64,000 nucleotides of DNA from Lineus longissimus. Lineage: Eukaryota; Nemertea; Pilidiophora; Heteronemertea; Lineidae. The notes beneath the pieces are model-generated. The model was given only the letters and a program-made list of their open reading frames with translations, had not been told where the DNA came from and made no database searches. This document shows positions 35,604 to 50,700 of the stretch, piece after piece. The stretch covers positions 19,111,501 to 19,175,500 of the forward strand of contig NC_088308.1 in the NCBI RefSeq assembly GCF_910592395.1, written 5' to 3'. Both the position numbers and the translations under genes were made by a program. Positions within the stretch are counted from its first letter, which is position 1, and each line of letters begins with the position of its first letter.

Positions 35604-38600
35604 CTAGTGATGTCGTTCATGCATGAGATTCTCTTGATGAGCTCTCTGAAATCGTGGAAAGGATTTATAATTTGTTACAAAGTCCTTTAGAAATTTAGAA
35701 ACATGTTCATCTTACCATGACATAGTGTGGCCAGTGCATACATTTAAAACAAAAGAAGGATACTGGGGAATTGTGATATATTTTATACAAGGCTGTCCCC
35801 ACAAGTTGCCTACAGTGATGCAAGGCTACATACATGACATATTAATGTTGCACTTTGCAGTGACAAAATCCCTTGTCTGCACAGCGCTTAAATATCTATT
35901 GACTTACCTCAAATTTCGCAAGGAAATCAGCAAATATCTTGAAGATGTCATTGGCAGTTGAACTATCTGGGTCTTCACCAAAATACTTCAGCATGGTATG
36001 GAATTCAGCTACAGTCAAGGTTTGCATGGCATATAATCCCTGGATCTCATCAGAAGCTATCGATATGAAAAACTGAGGTCACAGTTAAGGAAAGATATCA
36101 TCAAAGTGTTACTTTACTTATAATGCTATGTAAACATTCAACAAAGGTCTACCTGGATAGAAATCTAAAAGTTCCCCATCATGTGAAATACCACAACTCA
36201 GCTAAGCGTGCAAATACACGTCTCTAAACAATAAGATGTTATCAGTACAACTCAAAAGGATACTCCCATGACCTCCTGGAATCTGTCCTTGACGACAGCA
36301 TTGAATGCATTGTACTTGTTGACATTGTTCGAAATCTCCTGAAATGCAGAAAGTTTACAGAAAAATAACGTTTATCGAAGCAGCAGAAATAGCGACAGCT
36401 CAGCAGATCTAGGATTCTAATGAAGGGATGTGTCAAATGCATGTAATGTTGAAAAGCTGATGCAAAAAGCTGAATCCGCATTTCATACTGATGTTATTTC
36501 GGCCAACTCCCTAATTGGTAGGGGTACATGTACAAAAATCTACAACTGTGGTGGTGGGACTAATACACTTTAAGTTCCTTCCGATACTAACCTGTAACAC
36601 TTTCTTCAAGTCATTTAATTCTTGGGCAATGGAATCGCTGGTCACTGAATAGAAAAGAAATGCTTGATAAGACACGTTATCAAAGTTTTTATATGGTACA
36701 TGAAAAGCATTTCTTTCAATGCCAAAGCCAGTCAAAATCAATATTATAATGTAATTTATTAAACTGCGTTCAGAATTGGGTAATTTCAAAAATTTGTAAG
36801 CGGGATTACTCTTGTCAAAGCTATCACTCCAGGACAGGTTGTCACTAACTCAGATTTTTTTCCGCCACCCTTCTGTACTCAAATAACATGAAACTAATTA
36901 AAAGCCCAATCCCTCTAAATGCACAGAGAAAAACAGTATGTGGTAAGTGAAATTCTGACCATCCACCGAAATACATGTTGTCAAAGATATTCAGCTGAAC
37001 AAACAACAATTCTAATGTACATGGTGTCTCATAAAAATAGTCTGAATTTTCAAGATGGATTTTCATAAAGACACTTTTCAGGCCAGAATTTAATCAACCA
37101 TAACAATCAGCAGCTTTGTATGCAAAAATGCTCCTTATTTTTGACAAGAACTGTAAAGCTCTCAATGACAGCACATTCTATGGGAAACCATGTATAATCT
37201 AAATTTCAATGTTAAAGGAGAAATATTGCAATGAGTTTTATGACTTGTAAGGTGATGTACATATAATGCACCATATTCAGTGCAAAAAGAACAGGTTCAC
37301 ATTGTGATTTTTCGGGTAAATTTGTGTTGGATCTCAAGGGATGGATAGGATTAGAACCTGCCTATGTCAAGCTAGGTTTTCCACCACAGCGGCAAGGTTT
37401 CCCAGGACCAAAAAAGAGAAGAAATATTTTAAAGTGAAGAAAAAGAAAGATTTTGAAGGTGAATTTTACCTTCCGCCATAACTGTTGGGGAAGAAAATGA
37501 GACTGTGAAATTAAGACTGTGCTCAATGATAGTGAATAAATAAATGCTAACTCGTAGATTTCATGGTTCGTGATTTGTGATTAAAAGATGCGTGCAAAGA
37601 TAAAGAAGTGAATCCTTAATCAAGACATTGGACCCTACTTCTTATTTTGCCCTTGACAATGGTCATGGCTGAAAATGAGTGACAAAAAAAGAAACTAGAC
37701 ATTGGCCCTTAGGATATACCATAAAGGAATGAGTTATAAAGGTCTGTCTCTTTTGAAGATTTATGGTCACATTTCATTCCACTATGGTGATATCACAACT
37801 CTGAAAAGCTCTCTCTTTAAGAATCAATGATACACTTAAACAATTAGAGCTGATTGGAGTACTGATAGGTCAGATGAACTTAAAGGTTAAAACACATCTG
37901 AAATGATTAAGGTGGCAAAGATAACTAAACAATCTAAACTGATGACAATAGAAGCAAAATATGCAAAATTGAAAACACAAGAAATTGCTAAGGACAAAAC
38001 CAAAGTCAAATGCATCCCAAAGCATGTGCATATTGCAACCATGGTACATCATACAATGTTTGTGATTTGTCTGACAATATTTGGGATGACTGTTGAGGTT
38101 TGTGATTTATCTGACAATGTTTGTGCTTTATCTGACAATGTTTGTGGTTTGAGTGACAGTTTTTGTGGTGTCTGATAATGTTTGTGATTTGACTGACAAT
38201 GTTTGTGATAAGACTCACACTACTTGCCTATACTGACAGTTTTGTGGTGTCTGATAATGTTTGTGATTTGCCTGACAATGTTTGTGATAAGACTCACACT
38301 ACTTGCCTACTGACAATGTTTGTGAACCAGACCAACTGCAAACTGCACACCATCAAAGTCAACTGTTGGAAGCCCTGTCATGATGATGCAACATAGGTGT
38401 AGCCAGGATTTTTCAAGGCAGGTAGTTTTACCATCAGAGGGACATTTTCCAAAAACTAAGGGATTTTTGCAGTCAAATTAAAGGATATTCCCCCAAAAGA
38501 GGAGTCAGTTTCTGCACCCTTGATGCCAATGTGCCATTGAATATAGACCACATTCAGTTATAAGCCAAGCATCCAGCAAACTAATGATATTGAAATAATG

Positions 38601-41600
38601 GCTTGGGTGGATCCAGATGCAGATATTTCAATGAATCAGGAATATGGATTTTGGCCTTTACCATCCCATTTTCCATGCATAACCCAGCTTGTGACCTCGT
38701 ATTAGCTACCATCCCACTGATGGGCAGAAGGGAGAACCTGCCCTGACGTCCTGTTTAAAAATTTTTTGGTCTACCCTGGTGTCCCCCCCCCAACAAGTCC
38801 ATTCCACCCCAACCATCTCCCCTCTAGCTCTACTTGATGATATTAGACAACCGCGATTGCTGCCTGGCTGGCTTACTGTCTGTTAAGGTAGAACAGGTTG
38901 GTTAAGTAGTTGATAGTCAATAACCTAGAATATGTTGGTGTGACCGCCTCCAACCATCATGCACCTACGCTGTCAAGTCAAAAACGCCTGGATCCATCCA
39001 CTTTGCTTATCTATTAAAGCAACAATCATGCAAATGAAACAGATAATTACTAGATATGCAGAAATCTGGCATTCTTGTCCCAGTAACACTGTTAACCCTT
39101 GGACAGTATCGCACTGAAAGATGGACAAGGCATCGATCATAGCAAAAGAAACCGAGAGCTATAACGTAATCTTAGGTAAACTACAGACCCGATTTAAAGA
39201 TGCTAGCTATTACCTCGCGACACTGAAGATCATCCTTTTACTATCAAAGGAGGAGTGTCTCAAGAAAATGCTGGGTCAGCGCTTTAATAACAACCTGATC
39301 GAGACCGCAACAATATCAAAAGGCTGCTTATGCACGTCACGGCCGACAGTGAAAGGATTAAGAATAAAAGCAACTCTAACTTAATATGCACCCTTGTTCC
39401 TCCAATTAAAGCATCAAAATCTAAAACAGCTTTTTCAGAAAACAGATGAAGTATCAAACCTATGAAAAACAAAATTGAACACATATATTTAGTTATATTA
39501 TCAGACCACACACAAAACAAACAACAGCTCACAAAATCAACTATGGGTTGACATTTTTTGATACAGACACATGATTGCAAATTGAAGCTCAGCTGGCTTA
39601 AGAATTATATTTTTTCAATAGCTTTATGGTTTTACTTACCTTTGGAAGCACTGGCAATACTAGGCAACTCATCACGCAATGTTGTAATTTCTGGAAACCT
39701 TTTTATGAAGCCTTTGCTGAGTACATGAAGGAAAGTGGCCTTCCCATCAGTCGTCTTGGTAGTATCGAGCTGAAGACAAATTGAAAGACCGGTTACTTGA
39801 TCTTTAAACGGTGTATCACAGCAATTTTGTGCCTCAGGTCACTGCAACCTTCAGTTACAAAGAATCTTTATGTCACAAGCAAAGGATAAGGAGATTGAGT
39901 AAGGTGCCTTGTCAATTAAAGGTGACAAACCTACAGGTTCACCAGTAAGAATCAATGCAAATCAAACTCAAAACATTCTGAGTTACAAAAAACCCCACTT
40001 CCTCTGCTATTCCATAAGACCAAGCTTCCCTTCCATGGCTCATACCTGTGAAAGATAGGTGATCTTGAAGGCAGATGCCTCCCCAATCCGACTATTGCCT
40101 TTGTTCATGTAGTTACCCATTGCAAGCACCATCTGAAAGAATAAAATATCGTGGTCTAAATGAATGGAGATTGATGATTCCTTGCCAATTTCTCAGAGGC
40201 TTAATTAGGCCTAACTGAATGATATTATAACTGCAACGGTGTGAGTAGAGAAAGCATGGGATTCATACAATCTAGAATTAACTTACCTCTATCATTTTCT
40301 TTAACTTTTTACTGCCGAGTAATTCTTGGGAAGCCCTCTTGATACAATTTAGTGTCTAAAAATAGAAGAAAGACACACTGCAAATTTAACCAATCCTCAC
40401 ATTTTGATTAAGGCAGTGGCTAATTGTGTAACGTGTAACTATTCGATGCTCATCAGAGAGTCAGTTTTTATCCCAGAACAGATGACCATAATGAGACCTA
40501 ACACATCTCACGACATCTCTCAACATTCCAAAGGTGACACAATGATAATGACTAACAGTTCAACCATAAGATAATCAGGCTGTCTCACCTCTTTTAACTC
40601 CTCCACCTTTTCAGCAAAGTTCGCCTTGAATAACATTGCTTTTAGTTTCTGTGTATAGCCTGGCATTCGGCTCATCTCAAAGCAAAACTGATCCGGTTTA
40701 CTCAAGTCCCCTGTGAGCCCATTGTAATGGTCATATTTCTCAATCTAAAATGAAACATAAGAATTAGCTAGTGCCATTCTTATCATCGTCATGATATAAG
40801 CTTTAGGGTCTAAAAGGATATTTGATTTCACTCTCGATTTTCATTCAATTAAGACATGCAAGAAAATTTCGAAGCAAAAAATCTATCAAAGCAAAAATTT
40901 AGGTACGGAATCATTCAACTCTATTACTTCATAACTGCAATACCGGAATGTGAACTCCCACATTATAATAATGCATGGGTCACTATCTGAACAGTCACAG
41001 AATTAATTTACTTCTTCTTCATTGGGAGCATATGCGAGCATCTGCTGTATCAACTCTGGGGTGAATATCTCCTCATCCATCCGATAGAGGGCGTTCTTTA
41101 AGTCACTGACAGACATCTTTAGATGCCCAAGTAAAATGGCTGAAATAAGACCAAAAAAAGACTTATGAGCACAATGTAGTTGTCTATCAAACACCATTCT
41201 GACGATCCCATTTGTGCTTACTGCACTTTGATTAATTACGGCTAGACGTGGTCTCGTCACTGATGTCAGCGGTACATAAACTTCCCTAGCCCTCTTATAG
41301 TTACATTCAGTTGATCATTAGAATACAGTCAGAATGCACACTTTTTCAATTTGATTTGATCCGATATCATCCATATGATACTTACAAGTATTATAAGCTT
41401 TCTTTGCATTCAGGATGTTCACTTGATTTTTGTTGACCCGAGTAGCTTTGGAAACTGGAAGAGAAAATGGAAACACTTTGTACAGCAAGAAAGGGAATAT
41501 TGGTAATTTCTACAGACATTGTTGGAGATTGTTTGATATTGGAAGGATTGACAGCACTATCCTGTTTTCACTTAACACCACAATAATATAGATATTGAGG

Positions 41601-41726
41601 ATTTAAAGTATGGAAAGATAAACAAAGGTAAAAGGAAGACTCACCAATTTCTGTTCTTTTGGTACTAAATTTGTGCTCCAGTTCTAAATACTTGACTACA
41701 TCCTGCAGATAACCAGTGTCTCCAAG
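35604..41726 (-). other. Delphilin-like gene, exons 17-27: FH2 domain and C-terminus
   Basis: Exons: 41645-41726, 41386-41454, 41012-41139, 40589-40744, 40287-40355, 40046-40132, 39640-39769, 36592-36644, 36264-36338, 35908-36072 and 35604-35645. All phases match. FH2 landmarks are LNAKKAYNT, MLAYAPNEEE, LSKPDQFCFEMSRMPGY, the GNYMNKGN signature in MVLAMGNYMNKGNSR, LDTTKTTDGKATFLHVL, and LKYFGEDP near the end. FH2 dimers nucleate and track actin filament barbed ends. No DAD-type autoregulatory tail follows; the protein stops 13 residues into the last exon. The donor of the exon at 36264-36338 (GTATCC) is weak but keeps the frame. Confidence 0.92.
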
Positions 41727-44700
41727 CTAAAAGTATAACAGCAAGACTGTAATGTCAGATGAGGAATGACTGGTCTATTACCGTCTATGGTGCACGCACC
41801 AAAAAGAGCCCATTTTAGATCATTCCCAAGAAGTAGGGGAATCTCCCTCGTCCTAAGGACCAACTCAGTCCAATCCTAGGCAAGCAGTGTCACCGCACAC
41901 CGATAAGTGTTCAGGGGAAAGACTCTAGCGCAAGCCCTGTAAGGTTATGAGGGCACAATTACTGATTCACTACAGAAGTCCTTTATTTGAAAGAGCAATC
42001 CTACCTGTCCCCAAACTGTCTCCTTCATATCTGAAATGTCAAGCTTCTCCCAGTTCAGACGCTTCACGTACATCGGGTAGTTCTCTTTTTGCTCCGACTT
42101 GAGATGTTTGGGCAATGGTGGTGGCACTGGAGGAAGGGGAGGAGGTGGAGGTGGCATTGGCACATTCCCGCGTATCGTGTCCTTCTGAGAGTCATTCGAG
42201 TCGTCATCAGATTCTGCTGCAACAGCATCGTCTAGCGCTTGTATCGCATCTTTGGCTTTCTCTATGAAAGAATCCTGCGACGATAACAAGGACTTCACAT
42301 CAGATCCTGCTGATGAGGCTTTGGCACCATTCGTGGGGTGGATTTGTTTGGGATGTGATCCGCACTGAGGACAGGTGTCGTCACCTTTGTGCTCCGGTAA
42401 CGGAAAAGGCGGCGGATGATATGGATACGATTCGTATGGTCCGGAAGGATGCGATTGATCTTGTCGGCTAAGCGGATGTTCGTTATACGTGTGGACATTG
42501 TATGGAAGATTTTGATTAGATCCGTTTGACGGATGTCCCCCATGATACGGACTGTTTTGAGAGTTCATATTTGCACCGTCCTCTGGAAGAATGTGGTGAG
42601 GATGAGCTGATATATATGGACTGTCCTGTGAATGGTCTCCATGGGACGGACTTCCCATATTGAACCTGGCATGGACTGGAGTGGACTGATGAGAATGGAC
42701 TGGCAGTGGACTCTGATGATGAGGAGAATGATATGGAGATGTATGACTGGACTGCTGTGGACTTGACTGTAAGCTATAGGCATGACTGACACTACTCGTA
42801 GGACTCAAACTCCCAATATGACTGGTCTTTGGACTTTGCGAGTTCGGTAAATACATCACATTTTGACCATGGATTGGACTTTGTACATTTTGATGGACTG
42901 GACTATGAATATGATGTGCTGGACTATGGACTGGATTTATATGGGTGCTCATCAGCGGCCCATGATGGGGCTGAGGTGGAATGTTTGTCTGCACTATCAC
43001 AACCTTTCCCTCAACATCCCTGACCCCTTGGGGCAGAATATCCTCCAATCGTGGGTCATCCTCATCTATTTCCTGAACCCTGTAGCTAGAGATTGGGCGT
43101 GGAAGGTCAAGATCATGCTGGCTGAGCGTTCCATTCCTTGGTGCTTGAAGTAGGAAGTTGTCTGAAATAGGAATATAGCAAAATCAGTCACATAGAGACC
43201 TCAACCATCTTCAGCCTCCAAGCAAGACACCATGAGTCCCTCTTGATAGAATTGGGTTGCCAAAGACCAGGCTGTTCCCGAGGACGGTCTTTGCACACAA
43301 ATTAGTGTGTAGGGTGGCATGGCCATCCCAGATAAAAACAATGAAGAAAGACATTGTGGGGGACAGTCTACTGTCAGTGGCTAAATGACAAAGAAGATGA
43401 AAAGTGTTAAAAGATGTAAAAACATTTAAAGCAAGAGTTGTGACTTCTTTTTTAATAAGTACCGTACCGGTACCTACCATCAATGGAAAGAAGTTGGTCA
43501 CCATGGCCATTCACTCTTGGTGATGTCGGTGACACCAGGGAGCGATTTTGATTCTGTGAGTTGCTTGGTTGGATCTTCGGCTCATCGACATGAGCGAGGC
43601 TGGGCGTCGACCTCCAGAATCGGGATCCATAGGACGGTGAGTGGGGTGAATACTGGTAACTGCGGAGACTGTGAATATCTTCGGAGGATCCCAATGACTT
43701 GAATGATGAAACAAGTAGGAAATGAGTGCAAAACCAAGGAAGTTCACAATCAAATGTATGAACCTCAAACCTGACATTTTTGTTGGACACTGCAAAATGT
43801 GATGCTTTTCCGTGCTATTGATAATGAACTCATCAAGGAGAATCTCTTCAAGAACATTGCAGGTCTCAGCGGAAGTTTGTGTATTATACACGTACTGTTG
43901 GTCACTGTGTACAGAAAGTAACTTACCAATCGATCCCCTGCATCCCCCTTCAATAATGCAGCTGCTTTACCAACTGGAAAAAAGGTTGGAGTATTGTCAT
44001 AGAAAGATGAATTGAGGATTGTTATTAATACCAGAATTGCTCTTTCAGTTGCTGGCAGATCTCAGTTTTATCAATACTGATGGCATTCAGTCAATAGAAA
44101 GTTCTCACCATAAGACATCAATCATACATGCGATCAGTTTAGGAAAAGTCCCACCAATGCTTTCTTTTTGTATAATCTGTTAAGTTTATCAATCCAAGTT
44201 AAACTATGCACTGCAGCAGGCAACTAGATCAAAATCAAAACCATTGAGAAAAAGGTTCACTTCATTGAGGACTTAATGGATCCAGTGTTGCAGTTGACAT
44301 AAAACCGAACTAACACTGTAACCAAAAGCGAAAACCTGTGAAAAGGAGCAGCACTATTTTCTTAAACATATTTTAGGTGTTTACATAGTTTTGACCCCAA
44401 CACCTAGCAAATTTCTTTATGAATGACTCAATGGTAACCTTACACTTAGAAAGGAAAGCAGCATAACTTAAGTGTCTATGCAATCACCACAATGAACAAT
44501 ACCCATCAACCAAAAAAACATTCTATATCTAAGAATATCCTACCAACTTCAGAGAACCTGCGACATACATTTCTCTGACAACCATCGGGACAGGCTAGAA
44601 AGGGTTAAGAGGGATAGAATGTGAGGAGAAAGAAGTTAAAAGGTGGAAAGTAAGGTTCAGGACTTTAATGAAGATGAAATAATTGACAAAATGAAATTGA

Positions 44701-47700
44701 ATGTGCAGAGAGAATTAAGAAAGGTGGTAAGGTATGACATGAAGAATAGGGTAAACTAGGGGGTAGATGATGGAGCTGGAAAGCAGGTGGCTAGGAAAAG
44801 AATCAAGCAGAGGCTCATAATGCAAAGGAACTATGGCAGGTAGTAATGCGCCCTTAAAGATCAAGGATAATGACTTTATTAAAGCATGCACACATGTTAA
44901 ACTTTTGCCAAGGCAGTAAATATTTTTCATCTTTTAGCAAAGGGGTGACTTTGTTCTGCTTTAAACTAAGGTAGGGTCCCAGGCCAACCAACAATGACAA
45001 TAAAAAATTTGCCACTCACTGAAAATGTTCGACATTCTTTTTAAAGCCTCAGAGACTAGAATTTGAAATAACAGAAGACATTTTATTGAATTTGAACCCT
45101 ATAGTCTAAACAGATGAATTCTGCATCATGCACATCAAATCCAGTCAAAATATAAGGGTTAAATAGCATGCTTTACCACAATTTTGACACTGGCATGTGC
45201 AAATGCATTAAGTCTAAGGTCGAGGGGAATCTAGCATAGCAATATAGATTTGGTAAAACTAGGTTGCTGGCTGCAGCATCAAACAGGCAAAGAACATACC
45301 CAAAACTGGTTTTCTACGTCCTAAACAATATAAAATGAATTTTAGGGAAACTGGTGCATTTAGTTGGGAAGTAAAATGTAAGATGCATAAACTCTTGGTG
45401 AAGAAATAGAAAAAAATCATCTATACCAATATTTTTGTAATAGATTTATCTATCATCATGATGTTGTTGTTATTCCATTCTATAGCATCAAGAATTCATA
45501 AAAAGACTTTATTAATTCTTGATATCATAAATGTGAGTAGATTAAATGTAAATGATATTCAGGCAGGCAGACTAACAACACACCTTAATTCTGTGATTTG
45601 GTCTAATGCACATGCGATGACTTTTAGAGATATGAATAAAGTAAATATGTCAAGATATAGTAACCTTTACTTACTGAAATTGAAGTCATCTTCAGAATGG
45701 AACATGACGTCACCATCCTGGGGATGAGCTGGCTTAAAGTTTGTGATGTTATTCTCCTCTGATACTGATGAACATTCAGACATGGACTGTGACTGACTTG
45801 GTTCACTATCTGAGGTATATGAGCTGGTAATACCACCCTGCACTGCTGGAAATGATAAAAAAGAGGTTGTAAGAGTCACAAAAGCAACCTTTCCGCATAG
45901 ACAAAAAGCAACTAAACCTGAGTTACAAGGAATAAGGAAGCCTCATGCAGAGGACACCCGACAGAGTCATTGTGTTAGCTTTTGACAACATTTCATACAG
46001 CAGGACTTTGAAACTTAGAGGCAACTCAAGTCAAAGGCTTTATCAACTTACCAGGGTTGACAAGATTAACAGGAATACTGAGTGTCGCTCGACAGACCTC
46101 CTGGTGTTCGTCAGGAAGCAATGGTATGATGTACAACCAAAGTGTCCGCTTCGACGGAGTATCAAGGATCACTGATGCATCTTCGATAAGATTATCAACA
46201 CTCCTGTTGGATGAGAAGAATGTTACTAAGGAATGATGCGAAACATGAATGCACTCCTAAGTAAGACACTGTCGAAAGATATAAAAGGATGTCAGCTAAA
46301 TACAGGAGACAGTTTTGCATCAAATGCAAGAATAAAACCTGCAAGAACATCAAATAAGAGGAATATACACTGGCAGAACCACTCTGTATCCACTTGGATA
46401 TGACATCTTGCCTGTTACCTATTAAAGCTATTTGACTGTGTGGCTTATAGGCAAAATGCTTAACAACAATTAGCTCTACTCTTAAGTGCTGAAAGGGATG
46501 TACTTGGCTGAACTGTGAAACCACTAGAAGTACGTTCCCACAGCCATATGAACCTGAAGCAAATAGTCAAAAGAAAGAACTCACCTATTTCTGGTATAAA
46601 TCTGTAGTGCATTTTTCAACTCCAGTCTTTCTCTAGAAGTGAGGAGGTACTCTAGTTGCTGTTTGAACGATCCAACATGGTTCATCTCCCTGACGTCTGC
46701 CATCCATGACATTGAAGAGCCACCTGAGCCATGCGAACTGATCGAACCACGATCTAAAAAAAGTTCTGAACTTATAAAGTGTTTTTTTTAAAGTCAACTC
46801 TGAGCAAAGCACTTTGGCATCTGGCATTCGGTGTGCTCCGAAGGATGTTAAACGGAGGCCAGATTAAGTCCTGAGTCTTGGCCTCAAGCAAGCAGTTTGC
46901 AGGAAATGACTTTCACGAGGACATGCACGCGGGCCAGGAAGTGATCTCTCACTGCACCATAAATGAAGCTTAAAAGAAACTATACAGTGACACATAACTG
47001 GAAACTAATAAAATGCCATATTTACCCCTATCTAATGGGGTGTCCCCAGGTATTGACAACAAGAAGGGATTCCTCTCTTCTATTTCTTCATCCTCGTTAG
47101 TGGCAGGCGATTTCTTGGCCGATTGTCGAAGTCTGGACCGCTGATCCAACGGATACACATCTGGAAAGAAAGGAAGAAAATTCGTTGTGTTACTCTGTAA
47201 TTAAGTGCCGGCCCGAAATTATCAAAAGGAACTCCTCCATTAATGGTCTCCTGGATATTGAACCTTGTGATACTGATGTCATTGCAACGTGAAATTGAGC
47301 TTGTCTTGGAACGATCAGAATATTGATTAATTTGATACAACAACTCTGGTTATTGAATTTCATGACCGGACGTAATAACTGGTCCGTGAAAAGAAAATTA
47401 ATTAAATCTTTTCAGTTATACTGATGATCGATAGCCAAGTGATGTCCGGGGTTGGGGGTGGTGGAGGCACTGTAATCATTGCAGGAAGGTTAGTTCATGG
47501 TGTTCAAACAAAATCTGAGCCCAAGAGTGAATCAGTCATTGTGCGAGAGCAGATGTTTATTTACTTGTAATTTATGGTTTATTTACTTGAATGAGAAATG
47601 ATTGAACCACTGAGGTGTAGTGCGGAGAAAGTAGATTATAAGGGTTATGGAGTTCATCACAAAATGGTAAAGATGGCCCTGTCATGTGCCTAAGATAGAG

Positions 47701-50700
47701 TCAAATGTTCGCTTCACTGACTAATGATGGACCCACCTTCTTGGGAAAATATGGAAACAGCTGTCTTTCAAAACTCTAGAATGCACCGCGGATAAAAAAT
47801 TTGACAGAGTTTAGACCTGTTTTGAAGATTGTTTATGGAGAGGGGTACTTGTCAGTAAAACAATTAGTAACCATGACTACACACCTTTTGTTGGACTTTG
47901 GAGATGGCACAAGGGTAATTAATGTCACAATTCTAAAACTTGATGAGAGTCAATGTAAATAAATCTGTAAGTCAAAACCTAGTGCAATACGGTTTGGTTA
48001 AGACAATGACCCTGCAAGTATGGCATCACCCTTGTGAACTAAAACAATACAAAGAGGTTTAATTCCATAAAAGAAACAGCATGGTTTGGTTAAACAGGAA
48101 AAAGCTTTAACCCCACATAACTCGATGACTTCATTATAAATTTCACACATCGATTTCGACTTGGCAGGCGTGATGCAAATGCGCAGAAGCATTTACAGAC
48201 ACCATGAAGTCATGAAATGCGGGCACTCATTATGCCCAATTAAATTTTAATGACTTTTCGTAAGAAAGGATTCCTGTGAACAGAAATTGAAGTCGCTTGT
48301 ATTCAACTTCAAACAATTGATTGTGCGGTGAAGATACTTGTGCAGCTGTTGATCCATCACCTTGTTTGAAATCTTTCTAAAGTGTGCAGTGTGAACACTC
48401 AGCGAGATGACAGTTATATATGGTTGAATTCCCCAACACTTGGCAGACCAACTGCAAATGAATATGTTTGGGTACAAAGTCAAAGCAGCTATACACGGCA
48501 TGCTAAAACACGTTGGTCCAAAGGCTTTGTGGCATTATGTATCTTCACACTTAAAGAAATGTTCTTATGAGTGCTCATCATGACCATTAGTAGTGTTAAG
48601 TGTGAAGATAGAGAATTTAGAGACCTGACTGTTGCCTCTCCTCTCTGCAGACTTTCATCCAAAGTGGATACCATTTTAAGATGGCTTTAAAAAGAAAATG
48701 TAATGATATAAATGATCACATTTTCCTTTGATATTCTACTGATGTGTATAATGCAAACTGAAATGATAAAAGTCAGTCAGGGCTGTCCCAATTTCCAATG
48801 TGGCAGAATCATCAAAATGAGAATGATGTTAAACAAGATCTACCCAAATAAAGGGCAAACAACCTCAGAGTTGTGTTATGAAATGGAGAGTTTACCCATT
48901 AAAAGCCAGAAAACACGTAAACGGGCAGATGAACAAGAATTCTGATCAAAAGCATTTTTTTTGTAACATGCAATTATATTACACAAAAATGAACTGTGCC
49001 AAAACATCAGACAGGCCAGATACCATAAACCGGAAAAATGTTCAATCATTTTGTTTCACAGTTTCATGAAATTGTAAGTTTGGTAACCTTTAATCTAATA
49101 TTTTGACAACCCTTTGACAGCAATTTCAATGAGATTTCCTCATCATCCCCAAATACTTTTTGCAATTTTATCGGTAAATGTGAGAAATGTAAACAAAAAA
49201 GGCACTCAAACATTTCTGGGTTAACAGCAAATAGACTAATCAATGAGAATGAAATGGATTTTACTATTTGAAATGATGATTTGTAAGTGATGGTGTGATG
49301 ATGGAACTTACGTATTTGATTCTTGGCTGCTTTGAGAAAACAAAGTGAAAACACCATGAGTATATCTTAATACAAACCTCTAATATCTGATGGCTTTTTT
49401 GTCATGAAATTTGTTTTATATCGTTTCTCCAAATATAAGGGGTCGATTCCAAATGAATTTTATTCACTAGGATTTTCCCATGACCTCCTGCATGCGCTCT
49501 CCAATCGAATTGAGACAGCAAGTACACTATTTTGTAAGGAGCTTGCCAGTTTTCATTTGAAAATGGTTGCAAATCAAACATTGCAAGCAAGCAGCTTTTA
49601 AAGATAACAATGAACTTCTAAAAAAAGTGATTCGTGAATGTGTTTGTTTCATGCACAGCTTTTCCGATAAAATCATGCAAACACAAAATAAAAACAGCAG
49701 TGCACACAATTGGTGCGATGTTGTATGTAATGATACATTTTTACACGCTAATTGACATACTACATTGGTACTGGCCAGGTTTTCATGGACACTGTGCTCT
49801 CCTGGGAATGCTGACTCCCCTCCTTAGATGAAAGAGGAGCTATAAGGACCAAAGTTACGCAACATCAACAATTAATCGACAGCATGGTGAAATCAAGAAG
49901 AAAACAACCCCAAACTTGAACACTTCAGCACGCAAAAAGCACACATATCGAAATAAAAGAAGCAAACTGACCCCCTGGATAATGGCTAGCTAAAGAGTAT
50001 TCAATCTCAGTTGATTGTAAGTTGCTTGAAAGCAATTTCTTGTTCTCTGAAAAGATTGGTAAAATGAGCCGTCAGTTCCCCTTTAAAACATCTTTGGCCA
50101 TGATTGCAGTAACCTAATCAGCTGAAACTTTAAACTAACTTTTGTATGTAACATAAAGGTTGGATAATAATTCTGAAGAAAAAAATATGTCCTTCATTCT
50201 ATTCCTTTATACCATATACAACTAGAATTCAACATTTTTGCTCCAAGCTAAGCTATCATTGAAATAACGATATACTGTAAGCAAATGTGAAAAGAGAGAA
50301 GGTTTTATTACACTTCTAGCTTATTCCTGCACAAAAAAAGTGAGTTGCATACATCCGGTAAAGCAAATTAAAGAAGGGTTTCCACAATAATTGTTTTTGG
50401 TGACATAAATGCACAGAAAAAATTCTATTTGTGACATTTTTCTCATCTGTGCTGATCTCTGGAAAGATTTCAGCTTGTGTAGCCACTTTGCTGAGATAGG
50501 CATTTCAAAGCAACACCTCATAAAGGGATGCTATGAATGAAGACTTTGACATGTAGACACCAACTTATTATACTGATCAATCAATGGAATGATGGATGCA
50601 ATTCCTGAGATAAGCACAAATTTTGTGATATGCCCTTTTAAAATTTCTTCAGAAAAAGTGAAGAAATCAATGTGTTAGTCATGCATTTCTTGGTGTTTGA

